The position numbers and the translations under genes were made by a program. From Proteobacteria bacterium ST_bin14 (GTDB taxonomy: Bacteria; Pseudomonadota; Alphaproteobacteria; Sphingomonadales; Sphingomonadaceae), in assembly GCA_002083655.1 (NCBI GenBank), contig MSXR01000005.1:1-64000 (forward strand): a stretch of 64,000 bases of DNA, given 5' to 3'. The notes beneath the pieces are model-generated. The model worked only from the letters and a program-made list of their open reading frames with translations, ran no database searches and was not told the DNA's origin. The number at the start of each line of letters is the position of its first letter. The first letter of the stretch is position 1. Shown piece by piece: positions 52,088 through 62,303 of the stretch.

Positions 52088-54234
52088 TCCGCCGCTTCCT
52101 CGATCGGCGGCAGATTATGGCCGAGCAGTTTCAACACTTCCGCCGCCGCGTTCACCAAATTCGTGCCCGGCCCGAAAATCGCCTGCACGCCAGCATTGCG
52201 CAGAAAATCATAATCCTGCGCCGGAATGACGCCGCCTGCGACCACCTTTATATCGGGTCGACCGGCATCGCGCAGCAACTGGATCAGTTCGGGGATCAGC
52301 GTCTTGTGCCCCGCCGCGAGAGACGACGCACCGACAACATCAACATCCTTCGCAATCGCCAGATCGCGCGCCTCGGCAGGTGTTTGGAACAACGGGCTGG
52401 AAATCACCTCAAAACCCAGATCGGCAAAGGCGCTGGCGACCACGTTCGCGCCGCGATCATGCCCGTCCTGCCCCATTTTCACCACGAGCATCCGGGGTTT
52501 GCGCCCCATCCGCGCGCTGACCGAGCCGACGCCGTCAATCGCGCGTGCCCAGCCCACATCAAATTCATGCGCGGGGCCATACACCCCCGTAATCGGCGTG
52601 ACTTCCACGCCGTAGCGGCCAAACACCGCCTCCATCGCCTCAGACATTTCGCCTAAAGTCGCGCGCTGCCGGGCACATTCGACCGCGAGCGCCAGCAGGT
52701 TTTCGCCGCCCGCAGCACCTGCCGTCAACGCCGCCAGCGCTGCCTGGCATTTCGCGTCATCACGCGCCGCCTTCACCCGCTCAATCCGTGCGATCTGCCC
52801 CGCGCGCACCGCGACATTATCGACATCCAGAATGTCGATCGCGTCTTCTTCGGCCAGCCGATATTTGTTGACGCCGACAATCACGTCCTCGCCCTTGTCG
52901 ACCCGGGCCTGGCGCGCGGCGGCGGCTTCCTCAATCATCGATTTGGGCCAGCCCGCCGCGACCGCGCTGGCCATGCCGCCTTCGGCATCGACGCGCTGGA
53001 TAATCTCCCACGCCTTGTCGACCAGTTCGCTCGTCAACGCCTCGACATAATAGCTGCCGCCCAGCGGATCGACGACCTTGGTAATGCCGGTTTCTTCCTG
53101 CAGCACGATCTGCGTGTTGCGCGCGATCCGCGCCGAAAAATCAGTCGGCAGCGCAATCGCCTCATCCAGTGCATTGGTGTGGAGCGATTGGGTGCCCCCC
53201 AATGCCGCCGCCAGCGCCTCAACGGTTGTGCGGACGACATTGTTATAGGGGTCTTGCTCGGTCAGCGAGACGCCTGATGTCTGGCAATGCGTGCGCAGCA
53301 TTTTGCTCCGCTCGTCCTTCGCGCCCAGCTCGGTCATCACACGGTACCAGAGCGTGCGCGCGGCGCGCAGCTTGGCGACTTCCATGAAGAAGTTCATGCC
53401 GATTGCGAAAAAGAAGCTCAACCTGCCGGCAAATGCATCGATATCCATGCCCGCCGCCATCGCAGCCTTGGCATATTCGCGCCCATCGGCAATCGTGAAC
53501 GCCAGTTCCTGCAGCTGCGTGGCCCCGGCTTCCTGCATATGATAGCCGCTGATCGAAATGCTGTTGAATTTCGGCATGTTGGCAGAGGTATAGGCGATGA
53601 TGTCCGATATGATCCGCATGCTCGGTTCGGGCGGGTAAATATAGGTGTTGCGGACCATGAACTCTTTTAGAATGTCATTCTGAATCGTCCCGTCGAGCAG
53701 CGCCTGCGGCACGCCCTGTTCCTCGCCCGCGACGATGAAAAAGGCCAGAATCGGGATCACCGCGCCGTTCATCGTCATGCTGACGCTCATTTTATCGAGC
53801 GGGATGCCGTCAAACAGGATTTTCATGTCGTCGATCGTGTCGATGGCGACGCCCGCCTTGCCGACATCGCCCGTCACGCGCGGGTGATCGCTGTCATAGC
53901 CCCGGTGGGTCGCCAGATCGAAGGCGACGCTTAAGCCCTTTTGCCCGGCCGCCAGATTGCGGCGGTAAAAGGCGTTGGATGCCTCTGCAGTGGAGAAACC
54001 CGCATATTGCCGGATCGTCCAGGCGCGCCCGGCATACATGCTGGCCCGCACCCCGCGCGTGAAAGGGGCAAAACCGGGCAGGCCGGGATCATCGCGCACA
54101 TCTTGCGCCGTGTAGAGCGGCTTGACGGCAATCCCCTCCGGGGTATGCCAGGTCAGGTCAGCGCCCTTTACTTCCTTGGCGGCGAGGGCCTGCCAGTCGG
54201 CGAGGGTGGGTTTGGTGGGAGATTCGTCGCTCAT
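52084..54234 (-). CDS. scpA: Methylmalonyl-CoA mutase
   Basis: A 716-residue B12-dependent mutase that isomerises (R)-methylmalonyl-CoA to succinyl-CoA. The substrate barrel has GFAPFTRGVRASMYAGRAWT and VSVSMTMNGAVIPILAFFIV. The B12 domain near residue 590 onward has KMGQDGHDRGANVVASAFAD, with the cobalt-binding His, and SSLAAGHKTLIPE. It is full length. It works between Mce and the TCA cycle. Confidence 0.96.
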   Translation of the reverse strand: MSDESPTKPTLADWQALAAKEVKGADLTWHTPEGIAVKPLYTAQDVRDDPGLPGFAPFTRGVRASMYAGRAWTIRQYAGFSTAEASNAFYRRNLAAGQKGLSVAFDLATHRGYDSDHPRVTGDVGKAGVAIDTIDDMKILFDGIPLDKMSVSMTMNGAVIPILAFFIVAGEEQGVPQALLDGTIQNDILKEFMVRNTYIYPPEPSMRIISDIIAYTSANMPKFNSISISGYHMQEAGATQLQELAFTIADGREYAKAAMAAGMDIDAFAGRLSFFFAIGMNFFMEVAKLRAARTLWYRVMTELGAKDERSKMLRTHCQTSGVSLTEQDPYNNVVRTTVEALAAALGGTQSLHTNALDEAIALPTDFSARIARNTQIVLQEETGITKVVDPLGGSYYVEALTSELVDKAWEIIQRVDAEGGMASAVAAGWPKSMIEEAAAARQARVDKGEDVIVGVNKYRLAEEDAIDILDVDNVAVRAGQIARIERVKAARDDAKCQAALAALTAGAAGGENLLALAVECARQRATLGEMSEAMEAVFGRYGVEVTPITGVYGPAHEFDVGWARAIDGVGSVSARMGRKPRMLVVKMGQDGHDRGANVVASAFADLGFEVISSPLFQTPAEARDLAIAKDVDVVGASSLAAGHKTLIPELIQLLRDAGRPDIKVVAGGVIPAQDYDFLRNAGVQAIFGPGTNLVNAAAEVLKLLGHNLPPIEEAAE

Positions 54235-54247
54235 GCCGTATCCCTAC

Positions 54248-54378
54248 CCGTTCGTGTCGAGCGAAGTCGAGACACCCCGCGCAGCGCTTGCGGCACGTGC
54301 CTCGATTTCGGCCTAAATGGCCGAAGCCTGCCGTGAGCGGCTGGCTTGCCAGCCAGCCGAAGGGCTCGGGACGAACGG
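54248..54378. repeat. Palindromic doublet (family B), intergenic
   Basis: CCGTTCGTGTCGAGCGAAGT and the inverted GAAGGGCTCGGGACGAACGG enclose a further hairpin (GGCTGGCTTGCCAGCCAGCC). It separates scpA from the enoyl-CoA hydratase gene. Confidence 0.85.
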
Positions 54379-54390
54379 TTAATTTGGGTG

Positions 54391-55173
54391 CTAAGCCCCT
54401 GTGAACACCGCCTTGCGCTTTTGCAGGAAACTCACCGCCCCCTCAACCGCGTCTGCCGACTGTCCGGCGATCGATTGGCGATCCGCCTCACCTGCCATGG
54501 CGGTCGCGTAATCGCTCTCAAGCGCAGCGGCGAGGCCCTGCCGCATCAGCCCCAGCGCCAGCGTTGGCCCTGCCGCCAGCCGTGTCGCCAGCGTCATCGC
54601 CTCTTCGCGCAGCACGGCATCGGGCACGCATTTGTAGATCAGGCCCCAATCCGCCGCCTTTGGCCCATGAATGCGTTCGCCCAGCAACATCATTTCGGTC
54701 GCCCGCGCCTTGCCCACCAAACGGGCGAGCATCCATGACGCCCCGCCATCGGGCACCAGCCCGATATTGACAAACGCTTGCAGGAAATAGCCGCTTTCGC
54801 CCGCGATGCAGAAATCAGCGGCGAGCGCCAGACTGCACCCGATGCCCGCCGCCGGACCATTAACGGCACTGACGATGGGCACGCCGGCGTTGGCGATCTT
54901 CAGCATCGTGGGATTATAGCTGTTGGTCAGCGATTGCTTGGCGCGATCAGCGGGCGATGCCTGCGAAGAATCACGCCCGGCAAGGTCGGCCCCCGAACAA
55001 AAGGCGCGGCCCTCGCCCGTCACCAGCACGGCGCGCGCGCCATCCAGATTGTCGAGCGCGTGGCCGATTTCCAAAAACATCTGTGGCGGGGCTGCGTTGA
55101 GCCGCTCGGGTCGGTTGAGGGTGAGGACAAGCACGTCGCCCTGGCGTTCGGTACGGATCATTTCATAGGTCAT
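54391..55173 (-). CDS. Enoyl-CoA hydratase/isomerase family protein
   Basis: A 260-residue crotonase-fold protein. The oxyanion-hole segments are GEGRAFCSGADLAGRD and NGPAAGIGCSLALAADFCIA; VPDGGASWMLARLVG follows. The second catalytic Glu position carries Asp-like chemistry as in PaaG-type isomerases. It may act in acyl-CoA or aromatic-CoA breakdown. The ATG of MTYEMIRTE is preferred; the longer frame reads an unconserved leader. Confidence 0.9.
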   Translation of the reverse strand: MTYEMIRTERQGDVLVLTLNRPERLNAAPPQMFLEIGHALDNLDGARAVLVTGEGRAFCSGADLAGRDSSQASPADRAKQSLTNSYNPTMLKIANAGVPIVSAVNGPAAGIGCSLALAADFCIAGESGYFLQAFVNIGLVPDGGASWMLARLVGKARATEMMLLGERIHGPKAADWGLIYKCVPDAVLREEAMTLATRLAAGPTLALGLMRQGLAAALESDYATAMAGEADRQSIAGQSADAVEGAVSFLQKRKAVFTGA

Positions 55174-55326
55174 CGCGCATCCCCTATCCCGGAATTTTAT
55201 CAGCCCATTTTCAAGCCATAGTATGCTGGAAAACAGCAGTTCGTGCAACCGTCGCTTGTACTTTTGAATATCGGGTATGGGAAGACATTCAGCGACGCTA
55301 CGGCATGCCCGCGCTTCCCCCGCGTC

Positions 55327-55743
55327 TCAATGCCCGTTTGGCGTTTCCATAATCTCGGTCAGCACGCCACCCATATCCTTTGGGTGGACGAAGAAGATCA
55401 ATGTGCCATGCGCGCCGATTCGCGGTTCGCCCAGCACCTTTGCGCCCTTGCCCTCAAACCACGCCTTGGCCGCATGGATATCGGGCACTTCGTAGCAGAC
55501 ATGATGCTGACCGCCCGCCGGGTTCTTGGCGAGGAAGCCGTGAATTGGCGAGCTTTCGCCTAGCGGTTCGATCAGCTCGATCTGCGTGTTGGGGGTATCG
55601 ACGAAACACACCTTCACGCCCTGCGCGGGCAGATCGAAGGGATCGTGGATCTTGGTCGCGCCGAGCACGTCACGGTACAGCGCGATCGATGCCTCGATCG
55701 AGGGTGTTGCAACGCCGATATGGTTGAGACGCCCGAGTTTCAT
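55327..55743 (-). CDS. mce: Methylmalonyl-CoA epimerase
   Basis: A 138-residue VOC-fold epimerase that turns (S)- into (R)-methylmalonyl-CoA. The family start LGRLNHIGVATPSIEASIAL, FVDTPNTQIELIEPLGESSP and GGQHHVCYEVPDI carry the metal ligands (His, Glu, His, Glu). It is coupled by ATGA to a tiny RHH gene upstream. It feeds ScpA. Confidence 0.94.
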   Translation of the reverse strand: MKLGRLNHIGVATPSIEASIALYRDVLGATKIHDPFDLPAQGVKVCFVDTPNTQIELIEPLGESSPIHGFLAKNPAGGQHHVCYEVPDIHAAKAWFEGKGAKVLGEPRIGAHGTLIFFVHPKDMGGVLTEIMETPNGH

Positions 55744-55898
55744 TGTGCCGAAGCCCCGATGGCTTCCTGATCGTCTTTATCGGTGAAACGACGAATGAGT
55801 TCGCTCATTGATATCCCTTGGGCCTTTGTCCGGGCCTTCAGCAGTGCCTTCGTCCCTTTGGGAAGGGTAAAGCTTACCCGAGCCGTATACTTTGCCAC
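55740..55898 (-). CDS. Tiny ribbon-helix-helix protein coupled to mce
   Basis: A 52-residue frame from GTG with GGGAG eight bases upstream. It begins MAKYTARVSFTLPKGTKALL and continues KARTKAQGISMSELIRRFTD, which has the strand-helix-helix spacing of MetJ/Arc-type DNA-binding antitoxin-like proteins. Its TGA overlaps the mce ATG. No toxin partner is seen. It may autoregulate this run or be an orphan antitoxin; it is separated from the GIY-YIG gene by a repeat doublet. Confidence 0.75.
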   Translation of the reverse strand: MAKYTARVSFTLPKGTKALLKARTKAQGISMSELIRRFTDKDDQEAIGASAQ

Positions 55899-55915
55899 CG
55901 ATCATCTCCCTCTTC

Positions 55916-56001
55916 CGTCATTGCGAGCGAAGCGAAGCAATCCAGTCGCAACATCACAAGACGTGGCACGGCTGGATTGCTTCGCTACGCTCGCAATGAC
56001 G
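55916..56001. repeat. Palindromic doublet flanking the GIY-YIG gene, left (family G)
   Basis: GTCATTGCGAGCGAAGCGAA then GCAATCCAG is faced by CTGGATTGCTTCGCTACGCT then CGCAATGAC. The arms pair over about 28 bases around a spacer of about 27 bases. Confidence 0.92.
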
Positions 56002-56005
56002 AATA

Positions 56006-56317
56006 TCAGCCATGAGCCACTTGCTCGAACAAATCGAGCCAATTTGGATTCAACGCCTCGATCAGCGCCAATTTCTTGGCCCGCGACCCGGCCTTGATCT
56101 GCTTTTCGCGCGAGATCGCCGCCTCCATTGTCTCATGCATTTCATACCAGACGAGCAGCTTGCAACCATAGCGCTTGGTAAAACCATCCGCGATACCCTC
56201 GCGGTGCTGCCAAACCCGCTGGCCAAGGTTCGATGTGACGCCAGTGTACAGCGTACCGTTGCGCTTGTTCGCCATGATGTAGACGGCGGGGCGCTTCACT
56301 TGGGCCAATCTGCGCAC
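56006..56317 (-). CDS. Single-domain GIY-YIG nuclease (UPF0213-like)
   Basis: A 103-residue GIY-YIG protein. The motif reads PAVYIMANKRNGTLYTGVTS then NLGQRVWQHREG with the catalytic Tyr and Arg, and AISREKQIKAGSRAKKLALI with the Glu. These stand-alone nucleases are common in bacteria but their roles are unproven. The start is GTG. The gene is bracketed by family G doublets only four and nine bases from its ends, so gene and repeats probably moved as one unit. Confidence 0.9.
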   Translation of the reverse strand: MRRLAQVKRPAVYIMANKRNGTLYTGVTSNLGQRVWQHREGIADGFTKRYGCKLLVWYEMHETMEAAISREKQIKAGSRAKKLALIEALNPNWLDLFEQVAHG

Positions 56318-56326
56318 CCCTTACCC

Positions 56327-56405
56327 CGTCATTGCGAGCGCAGCGAAGCAATCCAGCGGCGTGCTCGCGGAACGGCTGGCTTGCTTCGCTCCGCTCGCAA
56401 TGACG
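56327..56405. repeat. Palindromic doublet flanking the GIY-YIG gene, right (family G)
   Basis: GTCATTGCGAGCGCAGCGAA then GCAATCCAG is faced by GGCTGGCTTGCTTCGCTCCG then CTCGCAATGAC. It begins nine bases before the nuclease start. Confidence 0.92.
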
Positions 56406-56482
56406 GGATGGTACCAGAAGTCGTGGCCCCGATGTGATTTAGGCGGCCGAGTTTCACTGGCTCGTTCCGCTCTCAATTCCCC

Positions 56483-56572
56483 GTCATGCTGAACTTGTTT
56501 CAGCATCCATTCTGCGGCTCGCACAGCCGGTGCTTGGGGCGGGATGGACCCTGAAACAAGTCCAGGGTGACG
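56483..56572. repeat. Palindromic doublet (family C)
   Basis: GTCATGCTGAACTTGTTTCA then GCATCCA is faced by TGGACCCTGAAACAAGTCCA then GGGTGAC. The solo arm at 2821-2848 belongs to this family. Confidence 0.88.
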
Positions 56573-56612
56573 ACTTGGGCGCGCGGGTCATACACCGCAC
56601 CAAAAAATTCAC

Positions 56613-56714
56613 TCATGAATACCTGATGACCATGTAAATGATAGCGCCTGCGGTAACCCCAAGGGCCAAAATTGTGACCGTAATCGCATCTTTGCGTGAG
56701 GTCTTATCGCTCAT
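56613..56714 (-). CDS. Tiny one-pass membrane protein after pccB
   Basis: A 33-residue frame: MSDKTSRKDAITVTILALGV then TAGAIIYMVIRYS, one membrane helix with a charged N-terminus. AGGAG lies seven bases before the ATG, and the gene follows the pccB stop by nine bases. The good ribosome site and pattern favour a real gene, but it is too short to name. Its sequence could form a small membrane-bound regulator. Confidence 0.55.
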   Translation of the reverse strand: MSDKTSRKDAITVTILALGVTAGAIIYMVIRYS

Positions 56715-56723
56715 TCTCTGCTC

Positions 56724-58250
56724 CTAAAGCGGAATGTTATCATGCTTCTTCCACGGGTTCTCCAGCACTTTCCCCCGCAGTTTCCGTAACCCCAGCGCCA
56801 CCCTCCGCCGCGTCGAGTGCGGCTGGATTACCTCATCGATAAAGCCCTTGCTTGCCGCCACGAACGGGTTGGCGAAGCGCGCTTCATATTCCGCAGTGCG
56901 TTCGGCGATTTCCTCGGGCGTCTTGCCGCGAAAGATGATCTCGACCGCGCCTTTCGCGCCCATCACCGCGATTTCCGCGGTTGGCCACGCATAGTTCAAA
57001 TCGCCGCGCAGATGCTTTGATGCCATCACGTCATACGCCCCGCCATAAGCCTTGCGGGTGATGACGGTGATCTTCGGCACGGTCGCTTCGGCATAGGCGA
57101 AGAGCAGTTTGGCGCCGTGCTTGATGATGCCGTTCAGTTCCTGCGCGGTGCCCGGCAGGAAACCCGGTACGTCGACGAAGGTCAGGATCGGAATCTCGAA
57201 TGCATCGCAGAAACGGACGAAGCGCGCGGCCTTCTTCGATGAATTAATGTCGAGGCACCCGGCCAGCACCATTGGCTGGTTCGCGACCACGCCCACGGTG
57301 CGCCCCTCTATCCGCCCGAAGCCGGTGATGATGTTGCAGGCATGCGCTGGCTGCACTTCAAAAAAATCACCCTCGTCGAGCGTTTTTCGGATCACCTCGT
57401 GCATGTCGTAAGGCTGGTTCGCATTGGCCGGGATCAGCAGATCCAGGCTGTCCTCCAGCCGGTCCCACGGATCGGCCGTTGGGCGTTCCGGCGCTGCGTC
57501 GCGGTTTGAAGCGGGCAAGAAGTCCACGAAGTCGCGGGCCGCGAGCAGCGCTTCGATGTCATCATCGAATGCAACATCGGCGACCCCCGACTTCGTGGTA
57601 TGCGTCACGGCACCCCCGAGTTCCTCCTGCGAGACCATTTCGTTAGTGACGGTCTTCACCACATCGGGGCCGGTGACGAACATGTAAGAGCTATCCTTCA
57701 CCATGAAGATGAAGTCGGTCATGGCGGGGCTATACACAGCACCCCCCGCGCATGGCCCCATGATGAGGCTAAGCTGCGGGACGACGCCTGATGCCAGCAC
57801 GTTGCGCTGGAACACCTCGGCATAGCCGCCGAGCGAGGCAACGCCCTCCTGAATGCGCGCGCCGCCCGAATCGTTGATGCCGATCACGGGCGCGCCGACC
57901 TTCATCGCCATATCCATGATCTTGCAGATTTTTTGCGCGTGACGTTCGGACAATGATCCGCCGAACACCGTGAAATCCTGGCTGAACACGAACACCAGGC
58001 GACCGTTGATCGTGCCGGAACCGGTGACGACGCCGTCGCCGGGGATAATCTGGTCCGCCATGCCGAAATCGACGCAATTATGCTCGACATACATGTCGAG
58101 CTCTTCAAACGATCCCTGGTCGAGCAGCACGTTCAGCCGTTCCCGTGCGGTCAGCTTGCCCTTGGCATGTTGCGCGGCAATCCGCCCTTCGCCCCCGCCC
58201 AATCGCGCCGCCGCGCGCTTTGCTTCCAGACGGTCGACGATCGTTTCCAT
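56724..58250 (-). CDS. pccB: Propionyl-CoA carboxylase beta (carboxyltransferase) subunit
   Basis: A 508-residue carboxyltransferase. Motifs are ARERLNVLLDQGSFEELDMY, the N-domain GVVTGSGTINGRLVFVFSQD, GGARIQEGVASLGGYAEVFQ, GPCAGGAVYSPAMTDFIFMV, and the C-domain VDVPGFLPGTAQELNGIIKH. This is the PCC type, unlike mccB. The ATG of METIVDRLE has GGGGAG upstream; the open frame above is an AT-neutral leader. With pccA it carboxylates propionyl-CoA. Confidence 0.95.
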   Translation of the reverse strand: METIVDRLEAKRAAARLGGGEGRIAAQHAKGKLTARERLNVLLDQGSFEELDMYVEHNCVDFGMADQIIPGDGVVTGSGTINGRLVFVFSQDFTVFGGSLSERHAQKICKIMDMAMKVGAPVIGINDSGGARIQEGVASLGGYAEVFQRNVLASGVVPQLSLIMGPCAGGAVYSPAMTDFIFMVKDSSYMFVTGPDVVKTVTNEMVSQEELGGAVTHTTKSGVADVAFDDDIEALLAARDFVDFLPASNRDAAPERPTADPWDRLEDSLDLLIPANANQPYDMHEVIRKTLDEGDFFEVQPAHACNIITGFGRIEGRTVGVVANQPMVLAGCLDINSSKKAARFVRFCDAFEIPILTFVDVPGFLPGTAQELNGIIKHGAKLLFAYAEATVPKITVITRKAYGGAYDVMASKHLRGDLNYAWPTAEIAVMGAKGAVEIIFRGKTPEEIAERTAEYEARFANPFVAASKGFIDEVIQPHSTRRRVALGLRKLRGKVLENPWKKHDNIPL

Positions 58251-58349
58251 AGGGCTCCCCGAACACGGACATCCCCCCTTTTTCAAGGAATCGCGCGAAA
58301 CGCAACCGCCATACCGCAGCGAAAGGATACTATCGTCCTCCAATACTCT

Positions 58350-58424
58350 GTCATTGCAAGCGCAGCGAAGCAATCCAGGGCAGCGCGGGCGACGCTGGAT
58401 TGCTTCGCTCCGCTCGCAAAGACG
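58350..58424. repeat. Palindromic doublet (family G), third copy
   Basis: GTCATTGCAAGCGCAGCGAA then GCAATCCAG is faced by GCTGGATTGCTTCGCTCCGC then TCGCAAAGAC. It lies between pccB and the SDR gene. Confidence 0.9.
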
Positions 58425-58430
58425 AATCGT

Positions 58431-59447
58431 TCAGACGGTGATGACGCCCTTGTCGATCAAGCTGCGCGCGGTATCGACGATCGTGTCAGAGGCGGGGCGC
58501 GGCACCCAGCCGAGCACATCCCGCGCATGATCTGACGGGGTGATGCGTTGCTTGCCCAGCTCGCCCGTTACCATGCGGATCGTGGGGTCAACCAGACTGG
58601 TCAACTGCAGCAAAAAATCGGGCAAGCCCCGGGTCGGCACCTTGCGCGCTTCATTGCCCATCCGGTCGCGAAGCACCGCGGCGACTTCCTTCATCATCAT
58701 GAACGGGCCGGAAGCGATGAACCGCTCGCCGTCCATCCCCGGTGCCGTCAGCGCGCGGACGTGCAGGTCGGCCACATCGCGCACATCAACCACGCCAAAG
58801 CCGAAATTGGGCAGGCCCGGCAGCGATCCGGACAGCAGCCGCGTGATGATCTGCACCGAGCTGGAGAAATCCGCGCTCAGCACGGGCCCAAGCACTGCAG
58901 CGGGATTGACGGAGACATATTCCATGCCCGCCCCCTCGCTCGCGATCCAGTCGCGCGCTGCCCGTTCTGCCAGCGTTTTGGACTTGGCATAGGCATGGAC
59001 TTGCGGGCCGTTCACATCGGTCCAGTCCGCTTCGGTATACGTGCCGATCTTTTTGCCGTGCCCATAGGCAATTGCCGCAACCGACGATGTCATCACCACC
59101 CGCTGCACCCCCGCCGCCTTGGCAAAGCGAAGCGCCCGCAAAGCCCCCTCCCGCGCGGGCACGATCAGGTCGTCCTCATGCTTCACAGCGCCACTCGGCA
59201 ATGGGGACGCAACATGGACGACATGGCTGCACCCGGCCACGGCATCTGCCCAGCCTGCATCGTTCAACAGGTCAGCGGCGAAGAATTTCAGCTTGTCAGC
59301 GGGCACGGCAAGGCTCGCCCGCACCTCTGCCTCGCGCTTCAGTGAACGCACCGTGGTGTTCACCGTCCAACCCTGTTCAACCAGCTGGCGGATGATGAAA
59401 CTGCCAATATACCCGCTGCCGCCGGTTACCAGAACGCGCCCGCTCAT
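58431..59447 (-). CDS. NAD(P)-dependent extended SDR reductase (DFR-like)
   Basis: A 338-residue extended short-chain reductase. The cofactor motif is VTGGSGYIGSFIIRQL, the active site HAYAKSKTLAERAARDW carries YxxxK, and VSVNPAAVLGPVLS follows. It is of the dihydroflavonol/cinnamoyl reductase-like group that reduces aldehydes and ketones. The substrate is not known. It is last before the divergent acsA. Confidence 0.9.
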   Translation of the reverse strand: MSGRVLVTGGSGYIGSFIIRQLVEQGWTVNTTVRSLKREAEVRASLAVPADKLKFFAADLLNDAGWADAVAGCSHVVHVASPLPSGAVKHEDDLIVPAREGALRALRFAKAAGVQRVVMTSSVAAIAYGHGKKIGTYTEADWTDVNGPQVHAYAKSKTLAERAARDWIASEGAGMEYVSVNPAAVLGPVLSADFSSSVQIITRLLSGSLPGLPNFGFGVVDVRDVADLHVRALTAPGMDGERFIASGPFMMMKEVAAVLRDRMGNEARKVPTRGLPDFLLQLTSLVDPTIRMVTGELGKQRITPSDHARDVLGWVPRPASDTIVDTARSLIDKGVITV

Positions 59448-59561
59448 CGCTTGATCTCCCCATAGGATTGATCAGTTTTATATCGAAACTGGTTTGCTGC
59501 CAAGCAGTTTGGCTTGGCCAATTGCAGCCATTGCGCCACAGTTAGCATTCAGGAGAATGTC

Positions 59562-61499
<1,938 letters not shown>

Positions 61500-61539
61500 T
61501 GGCCCGAGCGGGTTTTTGCGAATGCGACGCAATAAATGC

Positions 61540-61558
61540 TTGCGAATCACTCTCAATA
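61540..61558. promoter_or_regulatory. Fur-box-like sequence upstream of bfd
   Basis: TTGCGAATCACTCTCAATA resembles the alphaproteobacterial iron operator (TGCAAATNANTCTCA-like). A half copy TTGCGAATGCGA lies 24 bases upstream. With TTGCGA and TACATG at -35/-10 spacing, the site would overlap the bfd promoter. It is read by eye only. Confidence 0.5.
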
Positions 61559-61591
61559 GCTACATGATGCTGGCAGAGAGTGAGGGTGGCA

Positions 61592-61762
61592 ATGGTCGTC
61601 TGTGTCTGCAATGCGATTCGTGAAAACGATGTCCGCCAGGCGGCGCGCAATGGCGCAACCAGTGCCTGCGCCGCGTACCGCGCGCTTGGCCGCCGGGCAA
61701 AGTGCGGCCAGTGCCTGTCTTTCGCACGCACCATCATCGATCAGGAACGCGCAGCGGCTTGA
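61592..61762 (+). CDS. bfd: Bacterioferritin-associated ferredoxin
   Basis: A 56-residue [2Fe-2S] Bfd. The four cysteines are at residues 4, 6, 38 and 41 (VCVCNAIREND and RAKCGQCLSFAR). It reduces ferric iron in bacterioferritin so that it can be released. The ATG of MVVCVCNA has GAGGG upstream. It precedes bfr by 51 bases. A Fur-box-like sequence lies in front, so iron starvation should induce it. Confidence 0.93.
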   Translation: MVVCVCNAIRENDVRQAARNGATSACAAYRALGRRAKCGQCLSFARTIIDQERAAA

Positions 61763-61813
61763 CGGCTGTGTAGCGACGCTGTCTCCTACGCCCAACGCAT
61801 ATGGAGAGTCGTA

Positions 61814-62299
61814 ATGAAGGGTGATGCCAAGGTCGTCGAGTATCTGAACGAGGTGCTCAAGAACGAACTGACCGCCGTCAACCAATATTGGCTGCATTAC
61901 CGGATGCTCGATAATTGGGGTGTGCGTAAGCTGGCAGCGCTCGAACGCCACGAATCAATTGATGAAATGAAACATGCTGACCAACTGGCCGAGCGGATTC
62001 TGTTTCTTGAAGGGCTCCCCAATTTCCAGATGCTCGGTCGGCTCCGCATCGGCGAGACGGTCGAAGAGATATTAAAGGCCGATCACGCGCTGGAAGAAGA
62101 AGCGATTGCAACGTTACGCGACGCTGTGGAGCATGCAGAAAAAGTTCGCGATTATGTGTCGCGTGATCTGTTTGCCTCGATCCTCAGCAATGAAGAGGAT
62201 CATCTGGATATGCTTGGGCGGCAATTCGACATGATCGAACGCATGGGCCTGCAAAACTATATCCAGCTCAACAGCCAGGCGGAAATGAGCAGCGAATAA
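61814..62299 (+). CDS. bfr: Bacterioferritin
   Basis: A 161-residue ferritin-like protein. The heme-binding Met52 is in DEMKHADQLAERILFLEGLP, and the ferroxidase ligands are E18, E51, H54, E94, E127 and H130 by family position. It stores iron as a 24-mer. It is paired with bfd, and its stop is five bases from the converging Hpt gene. Confidence 0.95.
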   Translation: MKGDAKVVEYLNEVLKNELTAVNQYWLHYRMLDNWGVRKLAALERHESIDEMKHADQLAERILFLEGLPNFQMLGRLRIGETVEEILKADHALEEEAIATLRDAVEHAEKVRDYVSRDLFASILSNEEDHLDMLGRQFDMIERMGLQNYIQLNSQAEMSSE

Positions 62300-62303
62300 T
62301 CGG

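Noticed and set aside
55916..58424. Repeats considered as a CRISPR array
   Set aside because: Copies are palindromic doublets far apart and in varied orientation, separated by genes; there are no regular spacers and no cas genes.
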